From NCBI GenBank assembly GCA_009776345.1, contig WRLS01000108.1, positions 1 to 7,139 on the forward strand: a DNA stretch of 7,139 nt, in the 5' to 3' direction. Position 1 is the stretch's first letter. Every line of letters starts with the position of its first letter. The notes below the pieces were generated by a model. That model searched no databases and was not told where the DNA came from. It saw only the letters and a list, made by a program, of their open reading frames with translations. A program made the position numbers and the translations under genes. The stretch comes from Oscillospiraceae bacterium (lineage in GTDB: Bacteria > Bacillota > Clostridia > Oscillospirales > Ruminococcaceae). Shown piece by piece: positions 1-5,679 of this stretch.

Positions 1-61
1 GGGCCGCCGCCACCACCCCGCCCAAGGCCCCCCCCCCCGCCCCCCCGCCCCCCCCCGTGGG
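1..61. repeat. C-rich low-complexity tract at window edge
   Basis: Runs of 11, 7 and 9 C residues are separated by single G residues at about 28-56. The flanks (the CCACCACCCCGCCC-AAGG region) faintly resemble a degraded R3 hairpin unit. No coding capacity is evident. A matching G10 run lies at the other end of the window, so this may be a sequencing or assembly artefact at a contig end inside a repeat rather than true sequence. Confidence 0.6.
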
Positions 62-130
62 GGCGCGAAGGGGGCATGAACCCTAAACTTGATTTCAATT
101 TCACATTCCCCGGCAACTGCGAAACTTGTG

Positions 131-253
131 AAGGGAAGAAAATTGTAGGGTCGGGGTGCCATCCCCGACCGCGAATATTCGATTCGATTTTGACGGTCGG
201 GCATGGAAGCCCGCCCCTACCCTAAAACCTATAACTTAAATCCTAAAACCTGC
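131..253. repeat. R1 heptad repeat (partial) interrupted by an R2 palindrome
   Basis: Positions 131-144 (AAGGGAAGAAAATT) match the arm/loop junction of the complete R1 copy at 706-802 read on the minus strand. Positions 221-253 are an R1 right arm made of CCTAAAA-type heptads ending in CCTGC. Between them, 145-220 is a complete R2 element. The simplest reading is an R1 hairpin whose loop received an R2 copy. The R1 left arm is not recognisable in 62-130, where I see nothing else that I can name. Confidence 0.55.
145..220. repeat. R2 palindromic repeat, complete copy
   Basis: A 76-bp element begins GTAGGG-TCGGGG and ends CCCGCCCCTAC, so the two ends are complementary. It carries two inner hairpins, around GTCGGGG...CCCCGAC (150-169) and CGGGC-ATGGAA-GCCCG (near 198-213). 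The same end sequences flank the R2 copy at 6958-7037. The type is a small non-coding intergenic palindrome; no function can be read from it. Confidence 0.7.
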
Positions 254-291
254 CGAAGGCCGTAGGGGCGGGGTCATCCCGCCCGCAAATT

Positions 292-333
292 CCCCTCCTT
301 GGAGGGGTGGCGCGGAGCGCCGGGGTGGTTTTT
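292..333 (+). repeat. R3 twin-hairpin repeat
   Basis: Two adjacent perfect hairpins: CCCCTCC-TT-GGAGGGG (292-307) and GGCGC-GGA-GCGCC (309-321), followed by GGGGTGGTTTTT. The same pair is found reversed at 3793-3831 and 4235-4273 and as a variant at 7085-7117. It ends in a short T run (329-333), so on the plus strand it could act as a terminator, but no plus-strand gene precedes it in the window. Confidence 0.7.
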
Positions 334-360
334 AACGCGATTTTATCTTCAGTTATTTTT

Positions 361-655
361 CACCGCTCAAGCCGCGGAGGCTGTTACTTTGCAACGCGGC
401 AAAGTAACCAAAACGCGCCGGGGAGACCCCGGACCCCCATTTCGACAAATCGCATAGCTTTGTGTCCTTCAACGCGCACGTCATATGCTTTGCCCTATAA
501 TCCGCCCAATCGCTCAGCCGAGCCGAGCTCCAGGTCTCGAACGCGAAAAAAGGTATAAGGAAAAAGAAATATTTGAAGACTTTTTCCGCTGTAATTACGT
601 GCGCGGGCGCTTTCGGGCGTCGCTCCCTGTTTTGGTTATGAGCCTACTTGCCTTT
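361..655 (+). repeat. R4 repeat, copy 1 (295 bp)
   Basis: This block matches the reverse complement of 3841-4135 without gaps; I count about 28 differences in 295 positions, roughly 90% identity. Conserved hairpins include GTTACTTTGC-AACGCG-GCAAAGTAAC (383-408, 10-bp stem) and CCGGGG-AGA-CCCCGG (418-432). The most variable part is about 552-580. No terminal inverted repeats and no transposase are seen. It could be a MITE-like element, a structured RNA, or a relic. Its only candidate peptide frame loses the start codon and gains a stop in this copy, so it is probably non-coding. Confidence 0.75.
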
Positions 656-705
656 GTGGTCTTACCCTCTTTTTTAAAGAGAGTGGAACGGGTGTTTTGC
701 TTGTG

Positions 706-802
706 GCAGGTTTTAGGATTAAGGTTTCAGGTTTCAGGAAAGGGAAGGCACAACAATTTTCTTCCCTTCCTGAAACCTTTCCTTCCTGTATCCTGAACCC
801 TG
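706..802. repeat. R1 heptad hairpin repeat abutting the M15 gene stop
   Basis: The element starts GCAGG and ends CCCTG. Its left arm is built of AGGTTTT/AGGATTA/AGGTTTC-type units and its right arm is the complement (CTTCCCTTCCTGAAACCT), with a loop of about 13 nt near 748-760. It ends three bases before the stop codon of the minus-strand M15 gene (806-808). Transcripts of that operon would therefore end in, or run through, a long imperfect hairpin. There is no clear U-tract, so a role as a classical terminator is uncertain; 3'-end protection or processing is also possible. Confidence 0.7.
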
Positions 803-805
803 TCT

Positions 806-1465
806 TTACGGCCTATTGCGGCCGTTGGCGATCGCCGTAAGCCGTGTCCATGTCGCGCAGCCTACGATACCGTCGGCGGACAGCCCTTGGCTGCGCTGGA
901 AATTCATAACAGCGTTAACGGTAATCGGGCCGAACAGGCCGTCAATATTTACGCCGCTTATCCCTATCGTCCCCAGCGCGTCCTGTAATGTGCAGACGTA
1001 AATCCCCCTGCTGCCTTGGCGCGTTACCGGGTAGCCTGCCTCACATGCGGGCGGCTTCCAGCGGGCGTCAAAATGCACCCAGGTCGGGGTAAGGTTAGCA
1101 GGCTCAACATATGTCCAAACACCTAGGCGTGATGCCAGGCCGCGCAGCTCGGCGCGGTCTGTGTTCCCTATATTTTGGGCGACGTCAAAGGATGTTCCCG
1201 CGTAGTGCTGGGACTGGTTTGCGTGACCGCCTTCGCCGATCCTCCTGAACGCGGAGCCTACCATAATCGGCCGCGCCCATGCCGCGCGCGTAATGTTCCA
1301 GCAGCGCATGGTGTGCGTATCCGTCCAGACAATATTCCCGACCGACCTTGCGCGGAATTCACGCACGGTAAGCGTGCGGTTGTTGTTATACGGCATTGCG
1401 TCGTTGAGGTTCATGGAATAGCGTTCCATTTGCGTGGTCGCGTTGTTGTAAATCAGAACAGTCAT
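806..1465 (-). CDS. M15-family D-Ala-D-Ala carboxypeptidase-like protein with C-terminal peptidoglycan-binding domain
   Basis: This 219-aa protein should cleave peptidoglycan stem or cross-bridge peptides. Residues about 30-137 carry the M15-type zinc site: SQHYAGTSFD gives the SxHxxGxxxD motif (H87, D94), and WVHFD supplies the third ligand, H131. Residues about 146-213 form a PG_binding_1 module (NIDGLFGPITVNAVMNFQ, then DGIVGCATW). No signal peptide or membrane segment is visible, unlike secreted D,D-carboxypeptidases. The start at 1465 overlaps the stop of the upstream lytic enzyme by 4 bp (ATGA), indicating translational coupling; only a weak GGCGGG-type ribosome site precedes it. The stop is followed at once by an R1 hairpin. 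Family and metal site are clear. Whether it is a D,D-carboxypeptidase or an endopeptidase, and its cellular compartment, are inference; a mother-cell or spore role fits its partner. Confidence 0.88.
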   Translation of the reverse strand: MTVLIYNNATTQMERYSMNLNDAMPYNNNRTLTVREFRARSVGNIVWTDTHTMRCWNITRAAWARPIMVGSAFRRIGEGGHANQSQHYAGTSFDVAQNIGNTDRAELRGLASRLGVWTYVEPANLTPTWVHFDARWKPPACEAGYPVTRQGSRGIYVCTLQDALGTIGISGVNIDGLFGPITVNAVMNFQRSQGLSADGIVGCATWTRLTAIANGRNRP

Positions 1466-3642
1466 CCCAATTCACCCGCCTGCCTGATAATTTCGCCCCA
1501 TGTGATCGGGCCGATGATCCCGTCCGCGTTAAGCCCCGCCGCGCGCTGGAAAGCTATAACCGCCTCCTGTGTCCTCGGGCCGAAGATGCCGTCTACCGCG
1601 ATAAACGGTATGGATGGATGCCGGCCGCGCAGCTGCATCAGTTTAGACTGCATCAGCCGCACATCATCCCCCCTTGAACCGTTGCGGAGCAAAGTGCCGG
1701 GGAACGGCGGGCCGGGCGACGGCGTCGGCGGGAATGTACCTGTCCCTGTACCGCCTGACGCGATAAGATACTGCTCGATGATTTTCGCCCAGGTGATGGG
1801 GCCGATTACGCCGTCCACCAACAGCGAGAATGTTTGCTGGAACGCGGTTACGGCGCGGCGCGTTTCCTCGCCGAAAACCCCGTCCACGGCTATTCGCGGG
1901 ATAGACGGATAGGTGTTTCGGATTGTGTTGAGGTACTGCTGCATCAGGCGCACGTTTTCGCCGGTGGAGCCAACCCTGAGGACGCCGGGGAACGGCGGAG
2001 AGGCGCCGGGCGGATGCGGCGGTACGGTCTGATCGGGCGGGACAGGCACATTGCCCTGTATCCCTCGGTATACATCATAGAGCTTTGCCCAGGTTGTGGG
2101 GCCGACAACGCCGTCTGTGGTAAGCCCGAAGGTGCGCTGAAATTCCCTTACGGAATCTCTTGTCACGCTGTCGAACACGCTGTCTTTTATTACCGGCGGC
2201 ACGCTGTCAAAATACGCCGAGATCATGTTAAGCATAAACTGCAGCAGATTCACATTCGGACCGCGCGAGCCCTGCGAGAGAGTTACATCCGGCGGGTTTT
2301 CGCCGATATCTACGCGGTGGCCTTCGCTGTCAAGCTCCGCCAGGCGCGTAACGCTTACATAGATATACGATATCCTGTTCCATGTGTTGGGTCCGATAAC
2401 GCCGTCCTGCGCCATATTAAATGTGCGCTGGAAAACCCTGACCGCCTGCTGTGTCTCTTCGTCAAATATCCCGTTGGGGTTATTGATGCGCGGGATCAGC
2501 GGGAAATTCACGCGCAGGCGGTTTAGGTAGTTTTGCATCCGCCGCACGTCCTCGCCCCTGCTGCCCAGCCTCAGCGCCGTCCCGGGAAAGGATGAGGTTA
2601 TGCCCCTTATATTATTAGTCCGTGATAATATAAGGTCCCTGGGGTAATAGTAGCGCAGAATCTCAAGCGGGCTCATGCCGCGGTTTGCAAGCGTGACTGT
2701 CCCCCACTGCGAAAGCCCGGGGCACTGCACCCTGTTGCCGTCGCAGAACTGTGTAAAAAAAGGGTCCCTAAAGCCGATCCTGTGGGCATAGACATTGAAC
2801 ACATCGTCTACAATACGGCTGATGCTCTCAAAAATCGGCCCTCCTTCGCGGTAAGCCATGTCGAAGCTTGTGCTGTTGGTGATGTCAAAGTTATAGCCCT
2901 GTATCCTGTACCACTCGGTATACACACGGTTAAGCGCGAAGGTTACAATCGCGTGGATATTCGCGACCAGGGAATTGTGCGGCCAGGTGGCGTAAATCTC
3001 ACTGGACGCGACGTTTTTTATGTAATCGGGGAACCTCACGCGGATATTTCTCGCGGACGTGTTCGTCGGCACGCCCAAATGCACCGTTATATAGTCGGGG
3101 ATGAAAACCTCTCTGGCATATGCCGGGGATATTTCTGTTTGCTGTACGTTCCTTGCCGCGCCGTCCCAGTCATACGGCAGGAACACCGGTATCGCGCCGC
3201 CCGCGCGCCCAAACCCCGCGCCCGGCATCCCGTTTTCGGGGCCTTCTTGATGCCAGGGCTGCGGGTTGAGTATTGCCGGCGGCGGTATGAATATATCCTC
3301 TTCTGTTTCTGCGCCCGGCTCCGCAGAAAGCGGGTGCATATATACGGGCAGAATCGTGGTCTGCGTGTCGAACACCTGCACCCCGTGGATGCGCTCTTTC
3401 AAAAACCCCTCCGCCGTCACAACAACATCGCATACAGAATAAGGCACGCGCGGGGAATTCGGGTCGAGCGAATAGCGCTTATCCGGGCAAGTCAGGGCGA
3501 AAGGCTCCGTTAAGCCGTTCGCGTTGGTATAGGTTTCATACAGCAGCTGCCCATCGGGCCGCATGATGACGACGCGGGCGCTTTCTATCGGCTTTGCGCC
3601 CTCACCGGTAAAAACATTTACGGTTATATAGCCTGTTCCCAT
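1462..3642 (-). CDS. SpoIID/SleC-like peptidoglycan lytic transglycosylase with four peptidoglycan-binding repeats
   Basis: This 726-aa protein resembles clostridial SpoIID/LytB-fold enzymes, including the spore cortex-lytic enzyme SleC. Residues 3-105 look like a carboxypeptidase-regulatory-like beta domain, then a Pro/Gly-rich linker (106-150). The SpoIID-like core is about 180-335: IKNVASSEIYATWP (208-221) holds the Glu (E215) aligned with the catalytic Glu of SpoIID, and GLSQWGTVTLANRG followed by EILRYYYP (309-334) is the family's C-terminal signature. Four PG_binding_1 modules follow at about 354-428, 454-528, 552-626 and 649-722; SleC as I know it has one. No signal peptide is seen. 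The ATG at 3642 has a GGAGG site 6 nt upstream. It is the first gene of a two-gene operon with an M15 peptidase. Fold assignment is strong; the germination or cortex role is inferred, and a morphogenetic SpoIID paralogue is the alternative. Confidence 0.88.
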   Translation of the reverse strand: MGTGYITVNVFTGEGAKPIESARVVIMRPDGQLLYETYTNANGLTEPFALTCPDKRYSLDPNSPRVPYSVCDVVVTAEGFLKERIHGVQVFDTQTTILPVYMHPLSAEPGAETEEDIFIPPPAILNPQPWHQEGPENGMPGAGFGRAGGAIPVFLPYDWDGAARNVQQTEISPAYAREVFIPDYITVHLGVPTNTSARNIRVRFPDYIKNVASSEIYATWPHNSLVANIHAIVTFALNRVYTEWYRIQGYNFDITNSTSFDMAYREGGPIFESISRIVDDVFNVYAHRIGFRDPFFTQFCDGNRVQCPGLSQWGTVTLANRGMSPLEILRYYYPRDLILSRTNNIRGITSSFPGTALRLGSRGEDVRRMQNYLNRLRVNFPLIPRINNPNGIFDEETQQAVRVFQRTFNMAQDGVIGPNTWNRISYIYVSVTRLAELDSEGHRVDIGENPPDVTLSQGSRGPNVNLLQFMLNMISAYFDSVPPVIKDSVFDSVTRDSVREFQRTFGLTTDGVVGPTTWAKLYDVYRGIQGNVPVPPDQTVPPHPPGASPPFPGVLRVGSTGENVRLMQQYLNTIRNTYPSIPRIAVDGVFGEETRRAVTAFQQTFSLLVDGVIGPITWAKIIEQYLIASGGTGTGTFPPTPSPGPPFPGTLLRNGSRGDDVRLMQSKLMQLRGRHPSIPFIAVDGIFGPRTQEAVIAFQRAAGLNADGIIGPITWGEIIRQAGELG
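1477..2583 (-). repeat. Four tandem PG_binding_1 coding repeats
   Basis: Modules encoded at about 2359-2583, 2059-2283, 1765-1989 and 1477-1698 each follow the pattern GSRGxxVRxMQ...VDGxFGxxTxxAVxxFQ...DGxIGPxTW. Modules 3 and 4 are most alike and share Pro-rich linkers ending in PPFPG, suggesting the most recent duplication. Module 1 (NNPNGIFDEET) and module 2 (KDSVFDSVTRD) have lost the VDGxFG loop, so their binding may differ. Confidence 0.85.
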
Positions 3643-3648
3643 TGTAAT

Positions 3649-3653
3649 CCTCC
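3649..3653 (-). promoter_or_regulatory. Shine-Dalgarno site of the SpoIID/SleC-like gene
   Basis: GGAGG on the minus strand lies 6 nt before the ATG at 3642, an ideal position. It supports this start over any internal one. Confidence 0.85.
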
Positions 3654-3673
3654 GTTTCTTGGTGAACTTAGTT

Positions 3674-3701
3674 TAGGATATGGGGGAATGGGGGATTGGG
3701 T
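3674..3701 (-). promoter_or_regulatory. Candidate SigK-type (mother-cell) promoter
   Basis: Read on the minus strand, CATATCCTA (3682-3674) fits the SigK/SigE -10 pattern CATANNNTA, and AC (3701-3700) lies 17 nt upstream, matching the minimal SigK -35. Transcription would begin near 3667, leaving about 25 nt of leader that contains the Shine-Dalgarno site. The pattern is short and chance matches occur. No good sigma-A pair was seen in this leader. Confidence 0.38.
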
Positions 3702-3792
3702 TACAAGGCGCGGGCTTCGCCGCGCAGGTTTTAGGATGTAGGTTTTAGGTTTCAGGGAAGGGAAGAAGCGATAAGTTTTGTCCCAATATAAA

Positions 3793-3831
3793 ACCACCCC
3801 GGCGCATTCGCGCCACCCCTCCAAGGAGGGG
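3793..3831 (-). repeat. R3 twin-hairpin repeat (reversed)
   Basis: GGCGC-ATTC-GCGCC (3801-3814) and CCCCTCC-AA-GGAGGGG (3816-3831), preceded by AAAACCACCCC. This is the mirror image of the unit at 292-333. It joins directly onto an R1 left arm that lacks its right arm, so one of the two probably interrupted the other. Confidence 0.7.
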
Positions 3832-3840
3832 AATAGCCGC

Positions 3841-4135
3841 AAAGGCAAGTAGGCACATAACGAAAGCAAGGAGCGGCGCCCGGAAGCGCCCGCGCACGTA
3901 ATAACAGCGGAAAAAGTCTTTGATAATCTTTTTTTCATAATTCCTTTTTCCGCGTTCGAGACCTGGAGCTTGGCTCGGCTGAGCGATTGGGCGGATTATA
4001 GGGCAAAGCTTTTGACGTGCGCGATGAAAGGTACAAAGCTATGCGGTTTGTCGGAATGGGGGTCCGGGGTCTCCCCGGCGCGTTTTGGTTACTTTGCCGC
4101 GTTGCAAAGTAACAGCCCCCGCGGCTTGAGCGGCG
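3841..4135 (-). repeat. R4 repeat, copy 2 (295 bp, inverted)
   Basis: Gap-free inverted match to 361-655 at about 90%. The 10-bp hairpin is intact (4088-4113), as is the CCGGGG/CCCCGG hairpin. This copy also has a 10-bp stem GCGGAAAAAG (3907-3916) with CTTTTTCCGC (3944-3953) that is only partly formed in copy 1. On the minus strand it offers a short frame beginning MKKRLSKTFSAVITC; copy 1 has ATA at the start position and a stop further on, so I do not call a gene. Confidence 0.75.
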
Positions 4136-4141
4136 CTCCGC

Positions 4142-4236
4142 GCAGGATTTAGGTTTTAGGATTGAGGATTTAGGAAGGAAAAAAATTGTCGTGTCGTCCT
4201 TTTCCTAAAACCTGAAACCTAAATCCTAAAACCTGC
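4142..4236. repeat. R1 heptad hairpin repeat, complete copy
   Basis: A 95-bp element bounded by GCAGG and CCTGC. The left arm reads in exact 7-nt steps (AGGATTT, AGGTTTT, AGGATTG, AGGATTT, AGGAAGG), and so does the right arm (CCTAAAA, CCTGAAA, CCTAAAT, CCTAAAA). The arms are complementary with a few mismatches, giving a stem of about 40 bp around an A- and GT-rich loop. It lies upstream of the HDOD promoter, so it is not only a 3'-end element. Confidence 0.75.
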
Positions 4237-4273
4237 GGCGCGTTGCGCCGCCAGCCACCCCTCCAAGGAGGGG
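4235..4273 (-). repeat. R3 twin-hairpin repeat (reversed)
   Basis: GCGGCGC-GTT-GCGCCGC (4235-4251) followed by CCCCTCC-AA-GGAGGGG (4258-4273). It shares its first bases with the end of the R1 element, so the two modules abut without a spacer. Confidence 0.7.
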
Positions 4274-4279
4274 AATTTA

Positions 4280-4303
4280 CGGGCGGCAGGTTGCCGCCCC
4301 TAC
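4280..4303. repeat. R2 half element
   Basis: A single hairpin GGGCGGCA-GGT-TGCCGCCC (4281-4299) followed by the R2 end CCCTAC. It is equivalent to the right half of the R2 at 6958-7037 and, reversed, to the half element at 258-289. Confidence 0.65.
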
Positions 4304-4330
4304 ATCCCTAAACATGAAATCTGCGCAGGG

Positions 4331-4359
4331 TTGTTTCCCGCGGGGATATATTGTATAAT
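4331..4359 (+). promoter_or_regulatory. Sigma-A-type promoter of the HDOD-DUF58 unit
   Basis: TTGTTT (4331-4336) and a perfect TATAAT (4354-4359) are separated by 17 bp. Transcription would begin near 4366, giving a leader of about 36 nt before the ATG at 4402. This placement makes a TTG start at 4351 impossible for transcripts from this promoter. Confidence 0.72.
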
Positions 4360-4371
4360 GTATTTATACAA
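4351..4371. promoter_or_regulatory. Candidate operator dyad over the -10 box
   Basis: A perfect 8-bp inverted repeat, TTGTATAA (4351-4358) and TTATACAA (4364-4371), is separated by 5 bp and covers the -10 box and start point. Position and symmetry suggest a dimeric repressor site. No regulator gene is in the window, so the binding protein is unknown. Confidence 0.5.
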
Positions 4372-4385
4372 CCGAAACCCGGTGC

Positions 4386-4393
4386 GAGGGAGG
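4386..4393 (+). promoter_or_regulatory. Shine-Dalgarno site deciding the HDOD gene start
   Basis: GAGGGAGG lies 8 nt before ATG 4402. The longer frame opens with TTG at 4351 inside the -10 box and has no ribosome site, so 4402 is preferred. Confidence 0.8.
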
Positions 4394-4401
4394 CAGCCAA
4401 T

Positions 4402-5673
4402 ATGCAAATTGTCGCCGTTCCGCTTTATGATAGGGAAATGAAGGAGCAGGCATATATTTTCCGCGACCTGAAGGAAAATATCCTTTTTTCTACATCCCAG
4501 GCGCTCAACCTTTTCGACGGCGCGTCTACAAGCGAGGCGCTCCGCATGCTCGACGAGGCCGGGCTGGATGCCTTTACTTTGGGGAAGCCTGTTTTCGTGC
4601 CGATCAGTGAGATCGCGCTTATGGGCGGCCTGCACGCGCAGTGTAAAGAGCCGCCGGGAAAAATTATCTTTGTGCTGGAAAAGCCGCTCAGCAGCCATTC
4701 CCACTACTTCCCGCTTGTTTTGGCGTTAAAGGCGCGGGGGTACCGTTTCGCAATAAATTACCCGATTAAGCTTGCACCGGGCGACGCTATGCTTGAAAGT
4801 GCGAGCTATATCTTCCTGTCACAGCGCGAGGAGCGATTGGACGCGACCGCGCGCACGCTTGAATTTGTAAAAAGGCATTACCGAAACCTTACCCCTATCG
4901 CCGTACATATTTATACGCGGGAAAGCCATCGGCAGGTAGTGGATCAGGGCTACGGGCTGTTTGAAACCCGCCTTTACGAGCCTGCGCGGCCGGGCAAGGA
5001 AATCGGGCCGTTTAAAGTTAACGCAATACGGCTTATCAACGCCGTACAGGATGAAAACTTTGATTTTGAGGCCGTGGCGGACATCGTGCGCGGCGACCCT
5101 GTGCTGACAATCTCCCTTCTGAAGCTGGTGAACAGCGCGGCAAATGCGCGCAACCAAATCACATCCATACAGCACGCTGTGGCTTTCATCGGCCAGCGGG
5201 AGGTCCGCAAGTGGGTCACAACGGCTGTGTCGCGCTCCTTGGGCGACGACCGCCCCAGTGAGATCACGCGCATCTCGCTTATACGGGCAAGGTTTATCGA
5301 AAACCTCGCGCCGCTGTTCGGTATGGGGAATCTGGTGGGTGAGCTTTTCATCCTTGGGCTTTTCTCGGTGATCGACAGCATTTTGGACATACCCATGGAC
5401 CGCGCGCTCGAGCAGGTTGTCGTGCCGGACAGTGTCCGCCTGGCGCTTACAGAAAACACGGGGGCGCTGGCCCCTGTCCTGAGCTTTGTGAAGGATTACG
5501 AAAACGCCGCCTGGGGCAGAGTTTCCCGCCAAATGATCCTAAGCGATATGCCCGACGGGGAGTTGGCACAGGCGTATTTAAGCGCGCTGACATGGTACCG
5601 TGACCTTATCGCCATGGACTCACAGACATTCGAGGGCGAGCAGAACACGCGGGAAACCGGCGCGCCGGTATAG
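4402..5673 (+). CDS. Degenerate EAL / HDOD domain signalling protein (YuxH/CdgJ type)
   Basis: From ATG 4402 the protein has 423 aa. Residues 1-195 resemble the EAL half of EAL-HDOD proteins: the opening QIVAVPLYDREMKEQAYIF matches the usual RQPIFDxxxxxxYELLFR pattern. The EAL signature and its metal-binding acids are not recognisable, so c-di-GMP hydrolysis is unlikely. Residues about 203-400 are an HDOD domain: FDFEAVADIVRGDPVLTISL, then LKLVNSAANAR, then ITSIQHAVAFIGQREVRKW are typical. HDOD proteins lack HD-phosphohydrolase catalysis and are usually adaptors in signalling, motility or stress control. No signal peptide or membrane segment is seen. It is the first gene of a two-gene unit; the DUF58 gene starts 6 nt after its TAG and in the same frame. 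Family assignment is firm; the pathway is unknown. Confidence 0.87.
   Translation: MQIVAVPLYDREMKEQAYIFRDLKENILFSTSQALNLFDGASTSEALRMLDEAGLDAFTLGKPVFVPISEIALMGGLHAQCKEPPGKIIFVLEKPLSSHSHYFPLVLALKARGYRFAINYPIKLAPGDAMLESASYIFLSQREERLDATARTLEFVKRHYRNLTPIAVHIYTRESHRQVVDQGYGLFETRLYEPARPGKEIGPFKVNAIRLINAVQDENFDFEAVADIVRGDPVLTISLLKLVNSAANARNQITSIQHAVAFIGQREVRKWVTTAVSRSLGDDRPSEITRISLIRARFIENLAPLFGMGNLVGELFILGLFSVIDSILDIPMDRALEQVVVPDSVRLALTENTGALAPVLSFVKDYENAAWGRVSRQMILSDMPDGELAQAYLSALTWYRDLIAMDSQTFEGEQNTRETGAPV
5656..5669. other. Perfect 14-nt palindrome at the HDOD/DUF58 junction
   Basis: ACCGGCGCGCCGGT lies two bases before the HDOD TAG stop and can fold as ACCGG-CGCG-CCGGT. It might influence termination, readthrough or reinitiation between the two genes, or it may simply be GC-rich coding sequence. 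Confidence 0.4.
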
Positions 5674-5679
5674 CAATAT

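Larger units (their letters stand above)
258..802 (+). repeat. Left arm of a 0.55-kb imperfect inverted block (R2half-R3-R4-R3-R1)
   Basis: The order of modules is: half an R2 (about 258-289), R3 (292-333), a short unassigned stretch (334-360), R4 (361-655), a decayed R3-like stretch (about 661-700) and a complete R1 (706-802). The mirror-image order, with one extra R1, occurs at 3724-4303. The two blocks therefore flank the minus-strand spore-wall operon as long inverted repeats. R4 is the best conserved part; the outer modules are more diverged. No gene is present here: short open frames in this stretch do not survive comparison with the other copy. Confidence 0.65.
3724..4303 (-). repeat. 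Right arm of the 0.55-kb imperfect inverted block
   Basis: Read along the plus strand the modules are: left half of an R1 (3724-about 3770), R3 (3793-3831), R4 (3841-4135), a complete R1 (4142-4236), R3 (4235-4273) and half an R2 (4280-4303). The reverse complement reproduces the order at 258-802 apart from one extra R1. The stretch contains no gene: a 104-codon minus-strand frame at 3624-3938 runs through three different repeat families and is not conserved in the other block. Confidence 0.65.

Noticed and set aside
131..253. CRISPR array
   Set aside because: The repeats are palindromic and heptad-based, unevenly spaced, without unique spacers of constant length and without cas genes.
529..545. 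tRNA T-arm-like GTTCGAGACC on the minus strand of R4
   Set aside because: No acceptor stem, anticodon arm or D arm can be placed around it in either copy.
307..796. Plus-strand frames of 83 and 103 codons in the first repeat mosaic
   Set aside because: They consist entirely of repeat sequence, lack ribosome sites, and show no recognisable domain.
1175..3513. Long plus-strand frames opposite the two wall-enzyme genes
   Set aside because: They are antisense shadows of well-supported minus-strand genes and have Arg/Pro-rich, domain-free translations.
3624..3938. Minus-strand 104-codon frame starting MKKRLSKTFSAVITC
   Set aside because: It runs through R4, R3 and R1 repeats. The matching R4 copy has ATA at the start position and a TGA further on, so the frame is not conserved.
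3907..3953. Possible intrinsic terminator (GCGGAAAAAG/CTTTTTCCGC)
   Set aside because: The loop is long, there is no U run after the stem, and the structure is only partly kept in the other R4 copy.
4351..4401. N-terminal extension of the HDOD protein from TTG at 4351
   Set aside because: This TTG lies in the -10 region, has no Shine-Dalgarno, and the extra 17 residues do not fit the family, which begins at the QIVAVPLYD segment.
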